A stretch of 64,000 nucleotides of DNA from Agrobacterium genomosp. 13 str. CFBP 6927 (lineage in GTDB: Bacteria > Pseudomonadota > Alphaproteobacteria > Rhizobiales > Rhizobiaceae). The stretch covers positions 1,026,596 to 1,090,595 of the forward strand of contig LT009757.1 in assembly GCA_900012615.1 (NCBI GenBank), written 5' to 3'. Position 1 is the stretch's first letter. Every line of letters starts with the position of its first letter. Below the pieces are notes generated by a model. That model made no database searches. It saw nothing but the letters and a program-made list of their open reading frames with translations, and had not been told where the DNA came from. This document shows positions 18,012-26,939 of the stretch, in pieces. The position numbers were made by a program, and so were the translations under genes.

Positions 18012-19490
18012 TTAGCCGGCTCTCTGAGAAAACAGGCCCACCGGCTCCTGCGGACCAACATCTGAAGACGCTGAGGACGCCGCACGGAACGCATCGCCGA
18101 TGCCAATCAGCAACGGCTCGTTCACGCCCAGCCTGTCCACTGCCGCAGCCAACTCTGCGAGCGAACCGCACCAGCGTCTTTCATTGGCCCGGCTGACCGA
18201 AATCATGATGACAACAGGCGTCGAGGCGGGCATCCCGTGGACGAGCAGCGAAGACTGGATATAGGCAGCGGTTCGGCCGCCCATGTAAAACACGGTGGTC
18301 ACGGCGGGGTCGGAGAGCGATTTCCAGTCGATATTCTCCGGCAATTTTCCCTGCCGGGAATGACCGGTGACGAAGCGGACCGATTGCGCGTGGTCACGAT
18401 GCGTCAGGGAAACACCAAGACATGAGGCCATGGCGCTTGCCGCGGTAATACCCGGCACAATCTCAACCGGAATATTTTCTGCTTGCAGTGCGGCGATCTC
18501 CTCGCCGGCGCGTCCGAAGATCATCGGATCGCCGGATTTCAGCCGCACCACCCGTTTGCCTGCCTTGGCGAGACGGATCATCATGTCATTGATATCTTCC
18601 TGCCGGCAGCTTTCCCGGCCGCCGCGCTTGCCGACCAGCATGCGCTTCGCCTCCCGCCGCGCCAGTTCCAGCACCTCGGCTGAAACGAGATCGTCGAACA
18701 GGATGACATCGGCCGCCTGCAAAGCGCGCACCGCTTTCAGCGTCAGCAGTTCGGCATCGCCCGGCCCGGCGCCCACAAGCGTCACAAGGCCGCGCCCCGA
18801 TCCTGCCCGCGCAGCCTGCATTCCGATATCGGCAAGCAGCCGTTCCTCGCTGCCCTCATCCAGCCTTTCGGTAAAAGCCCGATCGACGAATTTTTCCCAG
18901 AAAGAACGCCGCGGCGCACCCGGAGCGAGCCGCAGATTGACGCGCTCGCGGATTGTCTGGGCAAGCGCGCCCCAGTCCTTCAGCGAAAGCGGCAGCAACG
19001 TTTCGATGCGCCGGCGGATCGCCTGCGCCAGAATGGGTGCTGCGCCATCGGTGGAGATAGAAACCACCACCGGCGAGCGATTGACGATGGAGCCGAACTG
19101 GAACTGGCAGAATTCCGGCTTGTCAATGACATTGACGGGAACGCCGGCCGCCCGCGCTGCATTGTAGAAGCTCTCGGCTTCCGCATCGGTTTCGCAATCC
19201 GCCAGCGCCAGTTCCGCGCCGTCGAAGATATCCGGACCCCACGGACGGTCATGCCGTGTCAGCATCTGGCTTTTTGCGATAAGCGCTGCAAAGCTTTCCG
19301 AAAGCTCGCTTTCCTCGCAATAAAGATGCAATTCCGCCCCGCAGGCCAGCAGAAGTTCCGCCTTCCAGGCGGCCCCGTCCGATCCGCCCGCCAGCACCAC
19401 GCGCTTGCCCTCAAGCCCCCAGAAGACCGGCAACTTGGCTAATCTTTCCATGCGGGCCGGTTCATTCCGCTGCGGTTTTAAGGCATCCAT
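18012..19490 (-). CDS. cysG: Siroheme synthase
   Basis: A 492-residue bifunctional enzyme supplying siroheme to the nitrite reductase. The N-terminal half is the precorrin-2 dehydrogenase/ferrochelatase (RVVLAGGSDGAAWKAELLLACGAEL for NAD binding; VNVIDKPEFCQFQFGSIVNRSPV). The C-terminal half is uroporphyrinogen-III methyltransferase (LVGAGPGDAELLTLKAV, VGKRGG, RLKSGDPMIFGRAGEE, VPGITAASA). The ATG at 19490 overlaps nasA by 29 bases and has AGGGGG before it. A later ATG at 19451 lacks a ribosome site. Last gene of the nitrate operon. Confidence 0.92.
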   Translation of the reverse strand: MDALKPQRNEPARMERLAKLPVFWGLEGKRVVLAGGSDGAAWKAELLLACGAELHLYCEESELSESFAALIAKSQMLTRHDRPWGPDIFDGAELALADCETDAEAESFYNAARAAGVPVNVIDKPEFCQFQFGSIVNRSPVVVSISTDGAAPILAQAIRRRIETLLPLSLKDWGALAQTIRERVNLRLAPGAPRRSFWEKFVDRAFTERLDEGSEERLLADIGMQAARAGSGRGLVTLVGAGPGDAELLTLKAVRALQAADVILFDDLVSAEVLELARREAKRMLVGKRGGRESCRQEDINDMMIRLAKAGKRVVRLKSGDPMIFGRAGEEIAALQAENIPVEIVPGITAASAMASCLGVSLTHRDHAQSVRFVTGHSRQGKLPENIDWKSLSDPAVTTVFYMGGRTAAYIQSSLLVHGMPASTPVVIMISVSRANERRWCGSLAELAAAVDRLGVNEPLLIGIGDAFRAASSASSDVGPQEPVGLFSQRAG

Positions 19491-22110
19491 CGATGATCCC
19501 CCTGATCTCGGCGCGGCAGGAGCCGCAATTGGTTCCGGCATTCAACGCCTTGCCGATGGCTTCGACGCTGTGGCACCCTTCGCGGATGGCCGCGGTAATC
19601 TGGTTCACCCCGACATTAAAGCAGGAGCAGACGGTGGCGCCCGGATCGGCGCGGCCGGCACCGGGGCGACCGGCAACCAGCGCAAAACGCATGCGCAGAT
19701 CCTCATGGCGTTCGGTCAATTGCGAGATCGCCCAGTTGCGGGCGACGGCCACCGGCTGTCTGGCGATGAACAGCGCCGCCAGCAGGATATCGCCATCGAA
19801 GAAGGCGAGGCGCAGATCGCCCGTCTGCCGGTCGCTATAACCCAGCGGCTCGATCCTGACATCAATGCCGAAGACCTGCCGCGCCCAGAATGGCCAGTCC
19901 TGCGGCTCCTCCGCAAAGGCAAGCTCCATGCGATAGCCGCCATCCGCTTTGGCCGTGGCCCAGTAAGCACAGTCCGGTGCATCCGGCCGGATGCGGGAGA
20001 TGGCAAAACCATAGGCTTTCGCTTCGAAGCGCCTTGCCCTTACCGCTACGTTTTTCGAGGCGGGCTGGCCGGAATGCGGGTCCGTCACCGGGGCAACCAC
20101 GACATCGATGCGCGCCCGCGAGGCGAACTGGTCGTTCCAGTGCATCGGCGCAAACACCGATCCGCGCGCCTGCCTCTCACTGACCAGCGCCCGCAGCAGA
20201 ACCTTGCCATGGGGGCTTTCCAACTCCACCAGATCGGCGCTTTCGATTCCCAGCGCCTGCGCATCGCGCGGATGAAGCTCGGCGAAGGGTTCGGCGATAT
20301 GGGCGGTGAGGCGTGCGCTTTTGCCGGTGCGGGTCATGGTGTGCCATTGATCGCGGATGCGGCCGGTATTCAGTGTCAGCGGATAATCCGCCGATGTCCT
20401 GCACGTCTCCGGCAAGGCCGTGGCAATGAAGCGCGCCTTGCCATCGGCGTGGTAAAACCGTCCATCCGCGAAAAACCGGGTGACGACGCCATTGCCCCGC
20501 TCCACTTTCGGCCATTGGAAGGACGCCATAGTGTCGTAGGATTCGGGCTCTATCCCGCTGATGTCGAAATCGCGACTGCCCATATTCTCAAAGCCGGAAA
20601 GAGCGGCATGTTCCGCGAAAATCTCCGATGGCTGGCCATAGGCGAAGGCCGTGCCGAAACCCATGCGCCGGCCCACTTCCGCCATTTGCCACCAGTCCGC
20701 TTTCGCTTCGCCTGGCGCATCGAGAAAACCGCGCTGGCGGGAAATGCGCCGCTCGGAATTGGTGACGGTGCCGTCCTTTTCACCCCAGCCGAGCGATGGC
20801 AGAAGCACATGGGCATGACGGGCGGTATCGGTACTCGCCATGACATCGGACACCACGACGAAAGGACAGGCCTTGATGGCCGCCTCAACGGCGCCGGCAT
20901 CCGGCATGGAAACCACCGGGTTGGTCGCCATGATCCACAGCGCCTTGATGCGGCCATCGGCCACCGCCCGGAACGTGTCCACCGCCTTCAGGCCGGGTTT
21001 TTCCGCAATGGCGGGCGAGGCCCAGAAGCGCCGCACGCGGTCGCGATCCTCGGCATTTTCGATAGCCATATGGGCGGCCAGCATATTGGCCAGCCCGCCG
21101 ACCTCGCGCCCGCCCATGGCGTTCGGCTGGCCAGTTAGCGAAAACGGCCCCATGCCCGGTCTGCCGATGCGGCCGGTGGCGAGGTGGCAATTGATGATCG
21201 CGTTGACCTTGTCCGTGCCGCTTTGCGACTGGTTGACGCCCTGACTGTAGCAGGTGACGGTTTTTTCGGTGCGTTCGAACAATTCGTAAAAGGAAATCAG
21301 TTCGGCAATCGTCAGGCCCGTGGCTTCGGCGATCTCCGGCAGACTGTGTCCGGTTGCTGCCTGTATCGCTGCATCAAAACCGACCGTGTGATTGTCCACA
21401 TAACCGCGATCGATTGCAGGACTATCGGAAAGATGCGCCAGCAGGCCGGTAAACAGCGCCACATCTCCATCCGGCCGGATGGCGAGGTGCATGTCGGCAA
21501 TATCGGCGCTCATCGTCCGGCGCGGATCGATGACAACGACTTTCATTTCCGGCCGCGCGGCCTTTGCCGCCGCAAGCCTTTGGTAAAGCACCGGATGGCA
21601 CCAGGCGAGATTGGAACCGGTGAGGATCACCAGATCGGCAAGCTCCATATCCTCATAGGTGCCCGGCACCGTATCGGCCCCGAAGGCACGGCGATGGCCG
21701 GCGACGGAAGACGACATGCAGAGCCTTGAATTCGTATCGATATTGGCCGAACCGATGAAACCCTTCATCAGCTTGTTGGCGAGGTAATAATCCTCGGTCA
21801 GCAATTGGCCGGAGACGTAAAAGGCAACGGAATCCGGGCCGTGTTCGGCGATGGCTTGAGAAAACCGGGAGGCGACGAGGTCAAGCGCGTCGTCCCATGC
21901 CGCCCGCCTGCCGCTGATTTCAGGGTGGAGCAAGCGACCGTCGAGGTCGATGGTTTCGGCCAGAGCCGAACCTTTGGAGCACAGCCGACCGAAATTGGCG
22001 GGGTGGGCCTGATCACCCCTGACGGAAACGACGCCATTATCATTGACGGTGGCGATGACGCCGCAGCCGACGCCGCAATAGGGACAGGTGGTTTTTGTTT
22101 CAGTGGGCAT
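19462..22110 (-). CDS. nasA: Assimilatory nitrate reductase, large (molybdopterin) subunit
   Basis: An 882-residue cytoplasmic molybdoenzyme reducing nitrate to nitrite. C9, C12, C16 and C44 (CPYCGVGC...RLCSKG) hold a [4Fe-4S] cluster. The bis-MGD domains follow (LTEDYYLANKLMKGFIGSANIDTNSRLCM; TGRIGRPGMGPFSLTGQPNAMGGREVGG), then the molydopterin dinucleotide-binding domain (LTLNTGRIRDQWHTMTRTGKS). A C-terminal BFD-like [2Fe-2S] domain has VCSCFNVGVNQI and GTNCGSCRAEI. No signal peptide. Separated from nirD by a 214-base gap holding a large palindromic repeat. Confidence 0.95.
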   Translation of the reverse strand: MPTETKTTCPYCGVGCGVIATVNDNGVVSVRGDQAHPANFGRLCSKGSALAETIDLDGRLLHPEISGRRAAWDDALDLVASRFSQAIAEHGPDSVAFYVSGQLLTEDYYLANKLMKGFIGSANIDTNSRLCMSSSVAGHRRAFGADTVPGTYEDMELADLVILTGSNLAWCHPVLYQRLAAAKAARPEMKVVVIDPRRTMSADIADMHLAIRPDGDVALFTGLLAHLSDSPAIDRGYVDNHTVGFDAAIQAATGHSLPEIAEATGLTIAELISFYELFERTEKTVTCYSQGVNQSQSGTDKVNAIINCHLATGRIGRPGMGPFSLTGQPNAMGGREVGGLANMLAAHMAIENAEDRDRVRRFWASPAIAEKPGLKAVDTFRAVADGRIKALWIMATNPVVSMPDAGAVEAAIKACPFVVVSDVMASTDTARHAHVLLPSLGWGEKDGTVTNSERRISRQRGFLDAPGEAKADWWQMAEVGRRMGFGTAFAYGQPSEIFAEHAALSGFENMGSRDFDISGIEPESYDTMASFQWPKVERGNGVVTRFFADGRFYHADGKARFIATALPETCRTSADYPLTLNTGRIRDQWHTMTRTGKSARLTAHIAEPFAELHPRDAQALGIESADLVELESPHGKVLLRALVSERQARGSVFAPMHWNDQFASRARIDVVVAPVTDPHSGQPASKNVAVRARRFEAKAYGFAISRIRPDAPDCAYWATAKADGGYRMELAFAEEPQDWPFWARQVFGIDVRIEPLGYSDRQTGDLRLAFFDGDILLAALFIARQPVAVARNWAISQLTERHEDLRMRFALVAGRPGAGRADPGATVCSCFNVGVNQITAAIREGCHSVEAIGKALNAGTNCGSCRAEIRGIIDGCLKTAAE

Positions 22111-22135
22111 GGGTTTGCCCCCTCAGTGCGTGGCG

Positions 22136-22312
22136 GTTACCCCCCTCTGTCCTGCCGGACATCTCCCCCTCAAGGGGGGAGATCACTTGCGGCACGAACT
22201 TCCATTCACGGTGTGAGTCGCCGCCCGCAGAGATGAAACGGGAAGCCTTCCGCTTGTCGATCTCCCCCCTTGAGGGGGAGATGTCCGGCAGGACAGAGGG
22301 GGGTAACGCCGC
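22136..22312. repeat. Large palindromic intergenic repeat (REP/RIME-like)
   Basis: Two 49-base arms, identical when inverted (22136-22184 and about 22259-22307), flank a spacer of about 74 bases. The arms share GTTACCCCCCTCTGTCC and TGCCGGACATCTCC, and each also contains a small internal palindrome (ATCTCC...GGAGAT). The arms have the character of the mosaic palindromes common in Rhizobiaceae and Brucella. It has no coding potential and sits between nirD and nasA inside the operon. Confidence 0.85.
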
Positions 22313-22324
22313 TGCCATCGCAAT

Positions 22325-22660
22325 TCACTCCGCCGCGATCATCAGGGTTTCGAGCGCTATCGAAAGCCTTCCATCCAGATTACGCACCGGAATGGTCCGC
22401 ACCTCACCTTCATCCGCCCCCAGCGCCTTGCCCGTTTCCAGCGAAATGACCCAATTGTGCAGGGGACACGTCACCGAAGCCCCGTGCACGATGCCCTGGC
22501 TCAGCGGCCCGCCCTTGTGCGGGCAATGGTCCTCAATGGCGAAGACCTGATTTTCCGCCGTGCGGAACACGGCGATCTTGCCCATTGGCATTTTTACGCA
22601 ACGCGCGCCACGTAGCGGAATGTCGGAGATATCGCCAATATCGATCCAGTTGCTGTCCAT
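22325..22660 (-). CDS. nirD: Nitrite reductase [NAD(P)H] small subunit
   Basis: A 111-residue Rieske-fold partner of NirB. It has both cluster-binding pairs, EDHCPHKGGPLS and VTCPLHNWVISL, so it can bind a [2Fe-2S] cluster, whereas many NirD proteins have lost these residues. The ATG at 22660 begins 5 bases after the nirB stop and has GGAG in front; an in-frame start 9 bases earlier would overlap nirB. It acts with NirB to reduce nitrite to ammonium in the cytoplasm. Confidence 0.93.
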   Translation of the reverse strand: MDSNWIDIGDISDIPLRGARCVKMPMGKIAVFRTAENQVFAIEDHCPHKGGPLSQGIVHGASVTCPLHNWVISLETGKALGADEGEVRTIPVRNLDGRLSIALETLMIAAE

Positions 22661-22665
22661 CGTTC

Positions 22666-25113
22666 TCACTCCGCCGCCTCACTGAAACCGATTGCCGCCA
22701 TGGGTCTGAATTCGTGCTTGTCGTGACCGGATACACGTTCCGACCAGGGGTCGACCTGCGCGAATTTCTGGCTGAAGACGAAGCGGTCGAAATAGGCCCT
22801 GCGCTTTTCCGCATCGTCCATGATCTGGCGGCGGATTTCGTCGTAACCGATGCGCTTGGCCCATTTGTAGATGCGCTCGAGATAGCGCGCCTGTTCGCGA
22901 TACATCTGCGTCAGCGCCACGATATGCTCCAGCGCCTCATCCTCGGTTTTGACAAGACCCAGAACTTCCGTGCCCTTGATATCGAGACCGGCAGCACCGG
23001 CAAAATGAATCTCAAAACCGGAATCGACGCAGATGACGCCGATATCCTTGCAGGTGGCCTCGGCGCAGTTGCGCGGACAGCCGGAAACGGCAAGTTTCAG
23101 CTTGGCGGGCGTCCACGAACCCCACATGAATTTTTCGATGCGGATGCCAAGGCCGGTGGAATCCTGTGTGCCGAAGCGGCACCATTGCTGGCCGACGCAG
23201 GTTTTGACCGTGCGCAAACCTTTGGCGTAGGCCTGGCCGGAAATGAAGCCAGCCTTGCCGAGATCGGCCCAAACCGCCGGCAGGTCCTCCTTTTCGATGC
23301 CGAGAAGATCGATGCGCTGGCCGCCCGTCACCTTCACCATCGGGATTTCGAACTTGTCGACCACATCCGCAATTGCCCGAAGCTCGGAGGAAGAGGTAAC
23401 GCCGCCCCACATGCGCGGCACGACGGAATAGGTGCCGTCCTTCTGGATATTGGCGTGGACGCGCTCATTGATATAACGCGACTGGTAATCATCGGCATAT
23501 TCATCCGGCCAGTCGCAGACGAGGTAATAATTGAGCGCCGGCCGGCACTTGGCGCAGCCGCAGGAGGTCTTCCATTCCAGCTCCTGCATCACGGCTGGAA
23601 TGGTCTTCAGCCCCTTGGCCTTGATGAGACGGCGCACATCGTCGTGGCCGAGATCGGTGCATTTGCACATGGGCTGCACGGCAGCGGGATTATAGCTGTC
23701 GCCGAGCGTTATCGTCATCAGCTGCTCGACAAGGCCGGTGCAATTGCCGCAGGAGGCGGACGCCTTCGTGTGGGCGCGCACATCGTCCAGCGATGTCAGC
23801 CCCTTGGAGGTGATGGCCGAGGTGATCTTGCCCTTGCAGACGCCGTTGCAGCCGCAGATTTCCGCATCATCCGGCAAGGCTGCAACGGCCGCCATAGGGT
23901 CCAGCGGCGACCCTCCCTGATAGGCCTGGCCGAAGATCAGGGTTTCACGCATGGCGGAAATATCGGTCGATTTCTTCATCAGATCGAAGAACCACGAGCC
24001 ATCCGCCGTCTCGCCATAGAGAACCGCACCGATGATGCGGTTTTCCTTGAGGATCAGGCGCTTGTAGACACCGGCCGTGGCGTCACGCAGCACGATTTCC
24101 TCGCGGTCGTCGCCTTCGGCGAAATCACCGGCGGAAAACAGGTTGATGCCGGTGACCTTCAGCTTGGTATTGGTGACGGAGCCGTGATATTCGGCCGAAC
24201 CGCCGCACAGCCGGTCGGCGAGCACCCGCGCCGATTCATAAAGGGGTGCAACGAGGCCATAGCACATGCCGCGATGTTCGGCGCATTCGCCAAGCGCGTA
24301 GATCGAGGCGTCCGAGGTCATCATGCCGTCATCCACAACAATGCCGCGATTGACGGCGATGCCTGCCTCCTTGGCGAGACCCGAAGCAGGACGGATGCCG
24401 ACCGCCATCACCACCATGTCGCCCTTGATAACCCGGCCGTCTTCCAGCTCGATGCCTTCGACCTTCTCCTCACCGAGAATGCATTTGGTATTGGCCTTGG
24501 TGATGATGTCGATGCCGCGCTCATTGAGCGCTTTTTCCAGAAGATAGGCCGCTGCCGGATCGAGCTGACGCTCCATGATCGTCGGCATCAGGTGGATGAC
24601 GGTGACATCCATGCCCTGGCGCTTGAGGCCATAAGCGGCTTCCAGCCCGAGAAGACCGGCGCCGATGACGATGGCGCGGCCCTTGCCCTCGGCGATGTCA
24701 AGCATCTTCGTCACATCGTCGAGATCGCGATAGGCGAGCACGCCTGGCAATTGATGACCGGGAACGGGAATGATGAAGGGCGACGAACCGGTGGCGATCA
24801 CCAGCTTATCGTAGGAAACCGTGATGCCGTTTTCGCTGGTCACGGTCTTCCTGTCGCGGTCGATGCCGGTGACCTTCGCTCCCTTGTGCAGCGTGACATT
24901 GTTAGCCGCATACCATTCGTCATTATGAATGACGATGTCTTCATAGCTCTTTTCGCCAGAAAGCACCGGCGAGAGCATGATGCGGTCGTAATTGACGCGC
25001 GGCTCGGCGTTGAAAATGGTGACGTCGTAAAGGCCGGGAGCGGTTTCGAACAGGTTTTCCAGCATGCGCCCCGGCGCCATGCCATTGCCGATGATGACGA
25101 GTTTTTGCGTCAT
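22666..25113 (-). CDS. nirB: Nitrite reductase [NAD(P)H] large subunit
   Basis: An 815-residue siroheme enzyme reducing nitrite to ammonium. Domains in order: FAD/NAD pyridine nucleotide-disulfide reductase (LVIIGNGMAPGRMLE, AIVIGAGLLGLEAAYGL), two BFD-like [2Fe-2S] regions (ICGCNGVCKGKI...CGNC; CKCTDLG...SCGCAKC), a ferredoxin-like half domain, and the siroheme/[4Fe-4S] domain with TCVGQQWCRFGTQDS and SGCPRNCAEATCKD. The ATG at 25113 has GGAGT before it and starts just after the ATPase gene. Siroheme would come from CysG at the end of the operon. Confidence 0.95.
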   Translation of the reverse strand: MTQKLVIIGNGMAPGRMLENLFETAPGLYDVTIFNAEPRVNYDRIMLSPVLSGEKSYEDIVIHNDEWYAANNVTLHKGAKVTGIDRDRKTVTSENGITVSYDKLVIATGSSPFIIPVPGHQLPGVLAYRDLDDVTKMLDIAEGKGRAIVIGAGLLGLEAAYGLKRQGMDVTVIHLMPTIMERQLDPAAAYLLEKALNERGIDIITKANTKCILGEEKVEGIELEDGRVIKGDMVVMAVGIRPASGLAKEAGIAVNRGIVVDDGMMTSDASIYALGECAEHRGMCYGLVAPLYESARVLADRLCGGSAEYHGSVTNTKLKVTGINLFSAGDFAEGDDREEIVLRDATAGVYKRLILKENRIIGAVLYGETADGSWFFDLMKKSTDISAMRETLIFGQAYQGGSPLDPMAAVAALPDDAEICGCNGVCKGKITSAITSKGLTSLDDVRAHTKASASCGNCTGLVEQLMTITLGDSYNPAAVQPMCKCTDLGHDDVRRLIKAKGLKTIPAVMQELEWKTSCGCAKCRPALNYYLVCDWPDEYADDYQSRYINERVHANIQKDGTYSVVPRMWGGVTSSSELRAIADVVDKFEIPMVKVTGGQRIDLLGIEKEDLPAVWADLGKAGFISGQAYAKGLRTVKTCVGQQWCRFGTQDSTGLGIRIEKFMWGSWTPAKLKLAVSGCPRNCAEATCKDIGVICVDSGFEIHFAGAAGLDIKGTEVLGLVKTEDEALEHIVALTQMYREQARYLERIYKWAKRIGYDEIRRQIMDDAEKRRAYFDRFVFSQKFAQVDPWSERVSGHDKHEFRPMAAIGFSEAAE

Positions 25114-25118
25114 GGGCG

Positions 25119-25916
25119 TTACTCCGCAGCTTCGACGAAGCGGTGACGTTCGTAGAGGAACTTCAGCACGGCCTCGCGGCATTTGAGGTAGGTCTTGTCG
25201 GATGCGAGCTCGATGCGGTTGCGCGGGCGTGCCAGCGGCACGTCAAGCACTTCGCCGATATGGGCGGCCGGACCGTTGGTCATCATCACGATACGGTCCG
25301 AAAGCAGCACCGCCTCATCCACATCGTGGGTGATCATGACCATGGTGTTGCCAAGCCGGGCATGGATTTCCATCACGGCATCCTGAAGATGGGCGCGGGT
25401 CAGCGCGTCCAGCGCACCGAAAGGCTCGTCCAGCAGCAGGATTTTCGGCTCCATGGCGAGCGCGCGGGCAATGCCGACGCGCTGCTTCATGCCGCCGGAA
25501 ATTTCCGAAGGCTTCTTGTCCTTGGCATGGGCCATCTGCACGAGATCGAGATTGCGCATGACCCAGTCATGCCGCTCGGCCCGCGTCTTGGTATTGCGGA
25601 AGACCTTCTCGACAGCGAGATTGACGTTTTCATAAACCGAAAGCCAGGGCAGCAGGCTGTGGTTCTGGAACACGACGGCGCGTTCTGGACCCGGCTCGTT
25701 GACTTCGCGGTTTTCGAGGAGCACCGCGCCGGCAGACACTTTCGTCAGTCCGGCGATGAGGTTGAGCATAGTGGACTTGCCGCAACCGGAATGGCCGATG
25801 ACGGAGACGAATTCGCCTTTTTCGATGGTGAGGTTGATGCCTTTCAGCACCTCGGCGCGCGAACCGCCCTTGTCGAAATATTTGTCGATATGATCGAGCT
25901 TGAGATAAGCGTTCAT
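25119..25916 (-). CDS. nrtC: Nitrate ABC transporter ATPase
   Basis: A 265-residue ATPase of the nitrate/taurine/sulfonate class. It shows Walker A GHSGCGKST, signature SGGMKQRVGIARALAM, Walker B ILLLDEPFGALD and switch histidine in MITHDVDEAV. It energises uptake of nitrate through the NrtB permease. The start at 25916 was chosen by AAAGGG upstream and the usual N-terminal MNAYLKLDHIDKYF. It lacks the NrtA-like C-terminal extension of cyanobacterial NrtC, so it resembles NrtD in domain content; the name is by position. Confidence 0.92.
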   Translation of the reverse strand: MNAYLKLDHIDKYFDKGGSRAEVLKGINLTIEKGEFVSVIGHSGCGKSTMLNLIAGLTKVSAGAVLLENREVNEPGPERAVVFQNHSLLPWLSVYENVNLAVEKVFRNTKTRAERHDWVMRNLDLVQMAHAKDKKPSEISGGMKQRVGIARALAMEPKILLLDEPFGALDALTRAHLQDAVMEIHARLGNTMVMITHDVDEAVLLSDRIVMMTNGPAAHIGEVLDVPLARPRNRIELASDKTYLKCREAVLKFLYERHRFVEAAE

Positions 25917-25930
25917 AATTGTTCGCCCTT

Positions 25931-26824
25931 TCAGTTCGCCGCAGCGCCGCGGGTGATGACCTTGCCAAGCGCCGCCACCAGCTTGTCGAGCACGAAGCCG
26001 ACGACGCCGATGTAGACGAGCGCCACGATGATGTCGGGCAGGCGGGAGGAGTTCCACGCATCCCAGATGAAGAAACCGATGCCGACGCCGCCGGTCAGCA
26101 TTTCCGCCGCGACGATTGCGAGCCAAGAAAGGCCGACACCGATACGCAGGCCGGTGAAGATGTAAGGTGCCGCCGAAGGCAGCATGATCTTGAAGAAGAA
26201 TTCCAGCTGGTTGAGCCGCAGTACCTGCGCCACGTTGCGATAGTCCTGCGGAATATTGCGCACGCCGACTGCGGTATTGATGATGACCGGCCAGATGGAG
26301 GTGATGAAGATCACGAAAATGGCCGAAGGATTGCTGTCCTGAAAGGCGGCCAGCGAAAGCGGCAGCCAGGCAAGCGGCGGCACGGTGCGCAGAACCTGGA
26401 AGATCGGATCGAGACCGCGCATGGCCCAGACCGACTGGCCGATGACAGCGCCGAGAATGATGCCGGCAATGGCGGCAAGGCCGAAACCGTAAGCCACACG
26501 CTCCAGCGAGACCAACACACGCAGGCCAAGGCCGATATCCTGCGAACCATTATGGAAGAACGGCGATACGATGAGATCGTAGCTCTCCTCGAAAACCTGG
26601 CTCGGCGGCGGCAGCGATGAGCCGGGGGCGGAACAGAGCAATTGCCAGACGCCCAGCAGAATGGCGAGAACGATGAACGGCGGTATGATGTTGCGGGCCG
26701 CCGCCGCACCCCATTTGCGCAGATCGATCCGCGAGGCAGATTTCGGCGCAAGCGACACGACGTTTGCCTTCTGCGCTACCGGCTGCTGCGGCTCTTCGTT
26801 GAATTTTCGGGCCAATGCTGACAT
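25931..26824 (-). CDS. nrtB: Nitrate ABC transporter permease
   Basis: A 297-residue inner-membrane permease of the nitrate/sulfonate family, with a 40-residue polar N-terminus and about six hydrophobic segments. Its EAA-type loop is PQDYRNVAQVLRLNQLEFFFKIMLPSAAP, and SWLAIVAAEMLTGGVGIGFFIWD is the conserved C-terminal part. The ATG at 26824 follows GAGGAA at the proper distance; one two codons earlier is too close. It works with NrtA outside and NrtC inside. Confidence 0.92.
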   Translation of the reverse strand: MSALARKFNEEPQQPVAQKANVVSLAPKSASRIDLRKWGAAAARNIIPPFIVLAILLGVWQLLCSAPGSSLPPPSQVFEESYDLIVSPFFHNGSQDIGLGLRVLVSLERVAYGFGLAAIAGIILGAVIGQSVWAMRGLDPIFQVLRTVPPLAWLPLSLAAFQDSNPSAIFVIFITSIWPVIINTAVGVRNIPQDYRNVAQVLRLNQLEFFFKIMLPSAAPYIFTGLRIGVGLSWLAIVAAEMLTGGVGIGFFIWDAWNSSRLPDIIVALVYIGVVGFVLDKLVAALGKVITRGAAAN

Positions 26825-26860
26825 GGGCATTTCCTCTTGATTTCGGTTGCGGTCTGGGGC

Positions 26861-26922
26861 TCGCCCCTCATCCGGTCTTCAGTCGCGCCGGTTGGGCAGC
26901 GCACCTGGCGGATGAGGGGCGA
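26861..26922. repeat. Inverted repeat between nrtA and nrtB
   Basis: TCGCCCCTCATCCG (26861-26874) is exactly inverted at 26909-26922, with a 34-base spacer, within the 115-base gap between the nrtA stop and the nrtB start. A REP-like palindrome that may stabilise the upstream nrtA part of the message. Confidence 0.65.
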
Positions 26923-26939
26923 TACCCCGGGTCTCCTCC

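Noticed and set aside
22585..25146. Very long plus-strand open frame opposite nirB
   Set aside because: It is an antisense shadow of a GC-rich gene; the translation has no domain and the minus strand encodes a full siroheme nitrite reductase.
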